From: Nitrososphaerota archaeon
GTDB lineage: Archaea > Thermoproteota > Nitrososphaeria > Nitrososphaerales > JAHFOH01
Direction: 5' to 3'
Assembly (NCBI GenBank): GCA_023266955.1
Contig: JAHFOH010000029.1
Location: 1 to 9,683, forward strand
DNA: 9,683 nucleotides
Shown here piece by piece: positions 5,884 through 9,683 of the stretch (within the stretch, counting starts at the first letter, position 1; the number at the start of each line of letters is the position of its first letter). Both the position numbers and the translations under genes were made by a program. Under the pieces are notes generated by a model that saw nothing but the letters and a program-made list of their open reading frames with translations, made no database searches and was not told where the DNA came from.

Positions 5884-6331
5884 CGAGAAGTCTCAGAGGC
5901 AACCTATGGTGGTTGATGCCCAAGGTCACGTTGCTGGCCGCCTCTCATCCAAGATCGCCAAGCTTCTTCTGAATGGGAACAGGGTGATAGTCGTCAACTC
6001 TGAAAAGGCCCTTGTCTCAGGCAGTAGAGAGAGTGTGCTGAGCGATTGGTTTAAGAAACTGGAAATCGCTAGCGTGGTCAACCCGAAGTATGGTCCGTTT
6101 CATCCTCGGCGCCCCGAGAGAATTTTGAAAAGAATGGTGAGAGGCATGCTGCCTAGGCGAAAGCCGCGGGGATTGAGTGCGCTTAAGCGATTAAGGACAT
6201 ACACGGGTTCCCCAGCGGAATTTGGCGCTGCGAGCAAGATTACTTTCCAAGACGCCATGGCTAGAAAACCCCTTCCTTACTACGTTACGATTGGGGAAGT
6301 AGCTTCAGCAATAGGCTGGGCAGGTGAATAG
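5873..6331 (+). CDS. rpl13: Large ribosomal subunit protein L13
   Basis: Universal large-subunit protein uL13, bound to 23S rRNA. The product carries VVDAQGHVAGRLSSKIAKLL near the N-terminus (residues 13-32), NSEKALVSGSRE (42-53), and the diagnostic RMVRGMLPRRKPRG-type segment (86-99). Two starts are possible. TTG at 5873 overlaps the L18e stop by 11 bases and gives 152 residues. ATG at 5906 gives 141 residues and places the first strand at the very N-terminus, as in many family members. Neither has a convincing ribosome binding site (GTGAGG before the first, AGAGG before the second), so the start is undecided. It ends at TAG 6329-6331, one base before the preferred S9 start. Confidence 0.95.
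   Translation: MEGSEKSQRQPMVVDAQGHVAGRLSSKIAKLLLNGNRVIVVNSEKALVSGSRESVLSDWFKKLEIASVVNPKYGPFHPRRPERILKRMVRGMLPRRKPRGLSALKRLRTYTGSPAEFGAASKITFQDAMARKPLPYYVTIGEVASAIGWAGE
6323..6327 (+). promoter_or_regulatory. Ribosome binding site deciding the S9 start
   Basis: GGTGA (preceded by CA) sits five bases before GTG 6333. An earlier in-frame GTG at 6324 lies within this motif and would have no binding site of its own, so 6333 is the likelier start of rps9. Confidence 0.65.
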
Positions 6332-6332
6332 A

Positions 6333-6743
6333 GTGACAGTTATCCGGAAGGCAAAACTCTTCTCGGGAGCAAGGAAGACTGCACGGGCTACAGCAGCCAT
6401 CATGCCCGGCGCAGGCAGGATTAGGATAAACAACGTTCCATTAGAATTGGTGTCTCCAGAATTAGCGAGACTCAGAATCATGACCCCTGTCGAATTGGCT
6501 GGCGACTACAGAGAAAAAGTAGACATCAATGTGAGTGTGAAAGGAGGAGGCTTCATGGGTCAAGCTGAAGCAGCTGCTATGGCAATTTCAAAAGCATTTG
6601 TAAATTGGTTCAAGAGTTCAGAATTGAAACAAAAGATCGTCAATTTCGACAGGCACCTCCTGATAGGAGACGCACGACGAACTGAATCGAAGAAATTTGG
6701 CGGTCCAGGTGCCAGAAGGAGGAAACAGAAGTCATACAGGTGA
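6333..6743 (+). CDS. rps9: Small ribosomal subunit protein S9
   Basis: Universal small-subunit protein uS9, whose C-terminal tail reaches the tRNA anticodon region of the P site. The sequence has the RKTARATA segment near the N-terminus, the GRIRINN strand and the VKGGGFMGQAEAAAMAISKA helix region. The end, FGGPGARRRKQKSYR, is the near-invariant tail with terminal S-Y-R. From GTG 6333 it is 136 residues, normal for archaea; a start at GTG 6324 would add three residues. The start is one base after the L13 stop. Its own stop TGA (6741-6743) is embedded in the ribosome binding site of rpo10, so the operon appears to be translated in a coupled chain. Confidence 0.96.
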   Translation: MTVIRKAKLFSGARKTARATAAIMPGAGRIRINNVPLELVSPELARLRIMTPVELAGDYREKVDINVSVKGGGFMGQAEAAAMAISKAFVNWFKSSELKQKIVNFDRHLLIGDARRTESKKFGGPGARRRKQKSYR

Positions 6744-6744
6744 T
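6738..6744 (+). promoter_or_regulatory. Ribosome binding site of rpo10 fused to the S9 stop
   Basis: AGGTGAT includes the S9 stop codon TGA and lies three bases before ATG 6748. It fixes the rpo10 start and suggests that ribosomes ending S9 can reinitiate. Confidence 0.75.
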
Positions 6745-6747
6745 TAG

Positions 6748-6993
6748 ATGCTAGTTCCCATAAGATGCTTCACATGCGGAAAACTCGTCGGGGATAAGTA
6801 TGAGCCTTTTCTCAGGAAGGTGAAGGAGGGCACTGATCCCGGAAAGACTTTGGATGAACTGGGTTTCAAGAGATACTGCTGCAGAAGGATGCTCCTCTCC
6901 AGTGTAGAGATCATAGATCAGTTACTGCCATACTACGAAGCGCTAGCTCGGCGCCATGAAGAGTTCGCTCCAGAGAGCTCGAGAAGGGACTAG
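6748..6993 (+). CDS. rpo10: DNA-directed RNA polymerase subunit Rpo10 (subunit N)
   Basis: Small zinc-binding polymerase subunit, homologous to eukaryotic Rpb10, that joins Rpo3/Rpo11 to the largest subunits. It begins MLVPIRCFTCG, with cysteines 7 and 10. The second half of the site is the vicinal pair C44-C45 followed by RR, the hallmark atypical CX2C...CC zinc motif. The family core ends near residue 65; this protein has about 15 further residues rich in Glu, Arg and Ser (81 in total), a modest C-terminal tail. It is the last gene of the rpo3 operon here. In many archaea rpoK, eno and rps2 follow, but instead a new promoter and a redox gene set begin. Confidence 0.96.
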   Translation: MLVPIRCFTCGKLVGDKYEPFLRKVKEGTDPGKTLDELGFKRYCCRRMLLSSVEIIDQLLPYYEALARRHEEFAPESSRRD

Positions 6994-7021
6994 TCCCTAT
7001 ACTTTGGGATTAGACCGCAAT

Positions 7022-7032
7022 CATTATATAGG
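7022..7032 (+). promoter_or_regulatory. TATA-like box for the redox operon
   Basis: CATTATATAGG, centred near 7027, predicts transcription starting near 7053, five bases before the in-frame TTG at 7058. It lies inside the open frame that begins at ATG 6956, so that longer frame is unlikely to represent the true N-terminus. It marks the boundary between the polymerase/ribosome operon and the thioredoxin operon. Confidence 0.55.
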
Positions 7033-7057
7033 CGGAAGTTGGAAATCAGTCAGACCG

Positions 7058-7387
7058 TTGCCGGAAGTCAAGGTAAAGAGCATAGAGAGTAGGCTCGGGA
7101 GTTTCTGTGTAATCAAGATAGGGGATACTCTATTCCTCACCCCCTGCGACACGAGGATGAAGATAATTCAATCCCTAGGTCGGGGCGAGATGACTGCGGA
7201 TCAACTCACTAGGACTACCGACGCGGCCTACTCAACCGTAATGGATCACATGGATGTCTTGGAGAGATTAGGCATCGTAAACTCCTTTATCAAAAGAGAG
7301 GGGGGGAGACGTCGGATTCATTTCCAGCTCAATGAAAGACCTGCTGAGCAAGTGGGGAAGCTGTTCGCTAAATCTGGGGGTGAATAG
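7058..7387 (+). CDS. Winged-helix (ArsR-like) transcriptional regulator with two cysteines
   Basis: Probable DNA-binding regulator of 109 residues. The segment DTRMKIIQSLGRGEMTADQL (31-50) is the opening helix pair of an ArsR/MarR-like domain. TDAAYSTVMDHMDVLERLGIV (about 54-74) is the recognition helix, and KREGGRRRIHFQLNE (79-93) is the wing. Two cysteines, C17 in the N-terminal strand region and C30 immediately before the first helix, could form a thiol switch or bind a metal. The open frame extends back to ATG 6956, inside rpo10, but the TATA-like box at 7022-7032 argues for TTG 7058 and a nearly leaderless message. It is directly followed by thioredoxin and probably regulates this operon; the inducing signal is unknown. 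Confidence 0.8.
   Translation: MPEVKVKSIESRLGSFCVIKIGDTLFLTPCDTRMKIIQSLGRGEMTADQLTRTTDAAYSTVMDHMDVLERLGIVNSFIKREGGRRRIHFQLNERPAEQVGKLFAKSGGE
7376..7383 (+). promoter_or_regulatory. Ribosome binding site of the thioredoxin gene
   Basis: GGGGGTGA ends four bases before ATG 7388 and overlaps the end of the regulator gene, whose stop TAG (7385-7387) fills the spacer. It confirms the thioredoxin start and indicates coupled translation. Confidence 0.75.
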
Positions 7388-7732
7388 ATGATTAAAGATA
7401 ATTTAGTTATTGATGGCGACAGTGCAGATTGGGAGACTGAAGTTCTCACGTCACAGGTTCCTGTCTTCGTCGATTTCTGGGCGCCGTGGTGCGGACCCTG
7501 CAGATGGGTGGCACCGATTGTAGAGCAGCTGGCGAAGGAATTTGATGGCAGGGTGAAGTTCGTGAAGATTAACGTTGACGATAATCCTGAACTCGCTTCA
7601 AGGTACAGTGTGATGGCTATCCCGACACTAATAATATTCAAAGAGGGAAAAATTGACACACAGTTCATCGGAGCCGCATCAAAGGAGCACTACGTCAAAA
7701 TGTTGGACAATCTATTGCGAGATGGAAGGTGA
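7388..7732 (+). CDS. trxA: Thioredoxin
   Basis: Cytoplasmic thiol-disulfide oxidoreductase of 114 residues. It has the strand FVDFWAPWCGPC with the canonical active site W-C-G-P-C at 34-38. The conserved region after it contains VKINVDDNPELASRYSV (59-75), and M-A-I-P-T (76-80) includes the cis-proline at 79 next to the active site. There is no signal peptide or membrane segment. It is reduced by thioredoxin reductase, whose gene lies two genes downstream in the same unit, so the pair should form a complete NADPH-dependent system. The start is set by GGGGGTGA four bases upstream. The stop TGA (7730-7732) is part of the GGTGA motif before the next gene. Function as a general thioredoxin is confident; specific targets are unknown. 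Confidence 0.96.
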   Translation: MIKDNLVIDGDSADWETEVLTSQVPVFVDFWAPWCGPCRWVAPIVEQLAKEFDGRVKFVKINVDDNPELASRYSVMAIPTLIIFKEGKIDTQFIGAASKEHYVKMLDNLLRDGR

Positions 7733-7733
7733 T
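7728..7733 (+). promoter_or_regulatory. Ribosome binding site deciding the HExxH gene start
   Basis: GGTGAT contains the thioredoxin stop TGA (7730-7732) and lies three bases before TTG 7737. The arrangement is the same as at rpo10, which favours TTG 7737 over the in-frame ATG codons at 7653 and 7722. Confidence 0.65.
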
Positions 7734-7736
7734 CTC

Positions 7737-8240
7737 TTGAAAGATACCGCTAACTTTGAAATGGATAGGAGACTAGCTACTTCAACGAATTTCGATCACG
7801 TCTTCGAAATCGTAAGGACTACGGTGGAGAAGAGTCTAAGGCTTCATCGTGCAGGACTCACTCTAGTACTGGGTGATCTGCCTAACTATATTGGTGCATA
7901 CCATGTTCTCGGATCAAATTCTATCGTAATGAACAGAACGATCCTCGAAGCTGTAAAGGCACTTTCGAGCAGCAAGCTGGAACTCAACTCCTTCGTCTAC
8001 TCAATCCTCCTCCACGAGTATCTTCACAGTCTTGGATACTTGGATGAAGGAGCAGTAAGGAGATTGGTGCAGAAGGTTACTTACGAAAACTTTGGAAGGG
8101 AACATGTTGCGAGCGATATGGCTTCACGGAGCCTCTTCGAAATTTATCCCCAACTCAAACAGCTAGGTTCAGGCATAGAGGGAAGAGAATTCGAAGTCAT
8201 CAAGGAGTTCGATAGAAAGAGCTTCCCGTACATAGGCTAA
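7737..8240 (+). CDS. HExxH-motif protein, putative zinc metallopeptidase
   Basis: I do not recognise a named family. From TTG 7737 the protein has 167 residues, with no signal peptide and no clear membrane helix, so it should be cytoplasmic. Residues 89-104 read SILLHEYLHSLGYLDE. H93-E94-x-x-H97 is a zinc-peptidase motif, and H-E-Y-L-H-S-L-G-Y-L-D resembles the metzincin-type HExxHxxGxxH/D, in which D103 (or E104) would be the third zinc ligand and E94 the catalytic base. Upstream, residues 41-70 look like alternating strands, as in the edge-strand region of small gluzincin/metzincin folds; the C-terminal part is charged and helical. It sits between thioredoxin and its reductase, 4 bases after the former's stop. 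Peptidase activity is inference; a structural zinc or another hydrolase remains possible. Confidence 0.72.
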   Translation: MKDTANFEMDRRLATSTNFDHVFEIVRTTVEKSLRLHRAGLTLVLGDLPNYIGAYHVLGSNSIVMNRTILEAVKALSSSKLELNSFVYSILLHEYLHSLGYLDEGAVRRLVQKVTYENFGREHVASDMASRSLFEIYPQLKQLGSGIEGREFEVIKEFDRKSFPYIG

Positions 8241-8251
8241 AGTGCACAGTC

Positions 8252-9223
8252 ATGGAGAATCACCGAAAACTCATCATCATCGGCTCCGGATCAGCCGGCT
8301 TAACAGCCGCAATATACGCCGCTAGGGGCAACCTCAATCCCCTGGTAATAACAGGATTCGCGTGGGGAGGGCAACTGATTCTCACTACTGAAGTGGAGAA
8401 CTTCCCTGGATTTCCCGAGGGCATCCTAGGTCCTGAGCTGATGGAGAAGATGAGGCGCCAGGCAGAGAGGTTTGGAGCTGAATTCATTGATACCGATGCT
8501 TCCGCTGTTGACTTCACTTCGAATCCGTTTAAGATCAAAGTAGGGGAAACGACGTACAACGCTGACGCAGTTATAGTGGCCACTGGCGCGTCACCAAAGT
8601 GGCTCGGCCTTCAATCTGAAAGGAGGCTGATCGGGAGAGGAGTTTCGTCCTGCGCCACATGCGACGCCCCCTTCTTCAAGGGTAAGACTGTGGTAGTGGT
8701 TGGAGGGGGAGATACGGCTATGGAGGACGCGTTGTTCCTGTCCAAGTTCGCTAGCGATGTCATAGTTGTTCACCGAAGGGATAAGCTTCGAGCGAGCAAG
8801 ATTATGCAAGATAGGGCTTTCCGCAACCCCAGGATCAGATTCATCTGGAACAGCGTAGTCTTTGATATCTTGGGCGAAAACACAGTTAGCGGGGTTCTGA
8901 TTAGGAATATCCATACAGATGATACTTCAAAAATTGGATGCCAAGGAGTCTTTGTGGGCATCGGCTACCAACCTAACACAGAGGTTTTTGCCGGGCGAAT
9001 AGATTTGGACGAAAAAGGGTACATCATCACCAGGAATGGTACGGAGACTAGTGTCAAGGGTGTGTTTGCTGCTGGCGATGTTCACGACCATCGCTACAGA
9101 CAGGCTGTGACTGCAGCTGCATCAGGATGTGAAGCTGCCATGGATGCTGAGAAGTATTTGGAGGGGAAGGAGGATCAGTTAGGTGCTGGTGTGGCAGTCG
9201 AAACCCTATCTGACGCTGCCTAA
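8252..9223 (+). CDS. trxB: Thioredoxin reductase (NADPH, FAD)
   Basis: Cytoplasmic flavoenzyme that passes electrons from NADPH through FAD and a disulfide to thioredoxin. The 323-residue protein is of the low-molecular-weight type. It has the FAD-binding GSGSAG at 11-16, the redox-active C-A-T-C at 134-137, the NADPH Rossmann motif GGGDTA at 151-156, HRRDKLR at 174-180 (the basic residues that usually recognise the NADPH 2'-phosphate), and the second FAD motif AAGDV at 273-277. All key residues are present, unlike some archaeal relatives that lost the NADPH determinants. The last 20 or so residues after KYLEG form a variable acidic tail. ATG 8252 is 11 bases after the preceding stop; no strong ribosome binding site is seen. 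It closes the redox operon and should serve the thioredoxin encoded upstream. Confidence 0.96.
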   Translation: MENHRKLIIIGSGSAGLTAAIYAARGNLNPLVITGFAWGGQLILTTEVENFPGFPEGILGPELMEKMRRQAERFGAEFIDTDASAVDFTSNPFKIKVGETTYNADAVIVATGASPKWLGLQSERRLIGRGVSSCATCDAPFFKGKTVVVVGGGDTAMEDALFLSKFASDVIVVHRRDKLRASKIMQDRAFRNPRIRFIWNSVVFDILGENTVSGVLIRNIHTDDTSKIGCQGVFVGIGYQPNTEVFAGRIDLDEKGYIITRNGTETSVKGVFAAGDVHDHRYRQAVTAAASGCEAAMDAEKYLEGKEDQLGAGVAVETLSDAA

Positions 9224-9288
9224 ATTATCACTACGTAATTTTAATTCTGGCAGGCAAAATATACTTGTTTCATCTTTCACTCATACAG

Positions 9289-9387
9289 TTGGGAAGAGCC
9301 ATCATAAAGAGTGTCGCATTAAGGAGAGAATTGGAAGACATCAGCCAGCAATTAAAGCTTCCAACTGAACTGATCAGGAATAAATAA
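9289..9387 (+). CDS. Doubtful 32-residue ORF after trxB
   Basis: TTG at 9289 opens a frame of 32 codons ending TAA (9385-9387). The predicted peptide is helical and charged (for example SVALRRELEDISQQLKLP, residues 8-25). Its only support is a TATA-like AAAATATA at 9257-9264, which predicts a start near 9286, giving a leaderless message. It matches nothing I recognise; it may be a genuine microprotein, a remnant of a larger gene, or chance. Confidence 0.2.
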   Translation: MGRAIIKSVALRRELEDISQQLKLPTELIRNK

Positions 9388-9485
9388 CAAACCTAATCCG
9401 GGAAACCTAACTTCTTGTAGAGTTCATGTGATTCTACCACACAAAGGAGCTCCTGCGTCTTCTTTTCTTCTTCCGAGGCTCTGCG

Positions 9486-9596
9486 ATGGAAACAATGGAT
9501 GATCTGATTTCAAAGACATGTGACCTAATCGAGGAATTTGAAGTTCATCTTTCAGACTTTCAAAACAAGGTGAAACGGGCTCTGGTCCAGCCTTAG
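9486..9596 (+). CDS. Doubtful 36-residue ORF near the right edge
   Basis: ATG at 9486 to TAG at 9594-9596. The peptide is amphipathic and could form one helix (METMDDLISKTCDLIEEFEV, residues 1-20, then a more basic end), with one cysteine at residue 12. GAGG lies eight bases upstream. The same frame is open back to a TGA at 9429 but has no ATG, GTG or TTG start there, so a decayed or frameshifted longer gene is possible. I do not recognise it. Confidence 0.22.
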   Translation: METMDDLISKTCDLIEEFEVHLSDFQNKVKRALVQP

Positions 9597-9683
9597 GTTC
9601 CTGTTTAGACGCTAATCCCATCGTGCCAGTAGTCTGCTTTCCTTCTCAGTTCTCCAGTTCTTCTCCAAGATTAGGGCGGAATA

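Larger units (their letters stand above)
9224..9683. other. 460-base stretch without a recognisable gene
   Basis: Nothing here matches a known family. The left part is A/T-rich: AATTTTAATT at 9237-9246 may help end the redox transcript, and AAAATATA at 9257-9264 resembles a TATA box. Two short plus-strand ORFs (9289-9387 and 9486-9596) are listed separately as doubtful. A small inverted repeat, GTAGA...TCTAC, spans 9417-9437. On the minus strand, a frame is open from the right edge for 23 codons to TAG at 9614-9612 and could be the tail of a gene beyond the window, but another frame (11 codons) is equally possible. The stretch may be intergenic DNA with decayed genes. Confidence 0.5.

Noticed and set aside
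7653..7736. Upstream extension of the HExxH gene from ATG 7653
   Set aside because: The extension lies inside the thioredoxin gene, reads as an out-of-frame shadow, and the ribosome binding site supports TTG 7737.
8591..8914. Long minus-strand frame inside thioredoxin reductase
   Set aside because: It lies wholly antisense to a strongly conserved enzyme and its product has no family features.
9417..9437. Small inverted repeat GTAGA...TCTAC as a terminator
   Set aside because: The stem is only five pairs (seven with a wobble), it is not followed by a T run, and no convincing gene ends there.
9424..9621. Minus-strand frame of 65 codons near the right edge
   Set aside because: Low-complexity, Pro/Ser-rich product with no recognisable motif, no binding site or promoter, and antisense to a frame with better helical character.

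Overview
The window looks like a chromosomal housekeeping segment from an archaeon. The evidence is a Rpo3 (RNA polymerase D) - L18e - L13 - S9 - Rpo10 (N) gene run, archaeal-type tRNA maturation enzymes, a GPN-loop GTPase, TATA-like boxes about 25 bases before several genes, and GGTGA-type ribosome binding sites. GTG and TTG starts are frequent. The protein texture (L13, the zinc-ribbon protein) suggests the TACK group, perhaps a relative of Nitrososphaeria/Thaumarchaeota or Bathyarchaeia, but the lineage is not decided by what can be read here. No rRNA, tRNA, CRISPR array or insertion sequence was seen.

Layout. (1) 1-1931, minus strand: a two-gene tRNA maturation unit, with a Trm-G10/Trm11-type tRNA guanine methyltransferase followed 4 bases later by RNase Z, which runs off the left edge lacking only its last few residues. 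(2) 2069-2582, plus strand: two small genes, each with its own TATA-like box: an unrecognised 51-residue protein and a 70-residue zinc-ribbon protein. (3) 2649-3927, minus strand: a COG1058 (CinA N-terminal type) protein overlapping a Nudix hydrolase, probably a nucleotide-metabolite clean-up pair. (4) 4016-4774, plus strand: a GPN-loop GTPase, divergent from the COG1058 gene across a palindromic TATA-like sequence. (5) 4794-6993, plus strand: the rpo3-rpl18e-rpl13-rps9-rpo10 operon with its own promoter and a leader of about 65 bases. (6) 7022-9223, plus strand: a second unit starting just after rpo10: a winged-helix regulator with two cysteines, thioredoxin, a small HExxH protein resembling a zinc peptidase, and thioredoxin reductase. 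(7) 9224-9683: no recognisable gene, only short doubtful ORFs.

How the genes fit together: most of the window serves gene expression (tRNA processing and modification, polymerase subunits, ribosomal proteins, a GTPase of a polymerase-assembly family). The last unit is a thiol-redox module. Thioredoxin reductase recharges thioredoxin with NADPH; the regulator and the peptidase-like protein are candidate sensor and effector. This four-gene arrangement, with an uncharacterised HExxH protein between thioredoxin and its reductase, is the most promising candidate for an undescribed system, though only thioredoxin and its reductase have secure functions. Gene starts in several units are fixed by a GGTGA motif four or five bases before the start codon, often fused to the stop codon of the gene before, which points to translational coupling.
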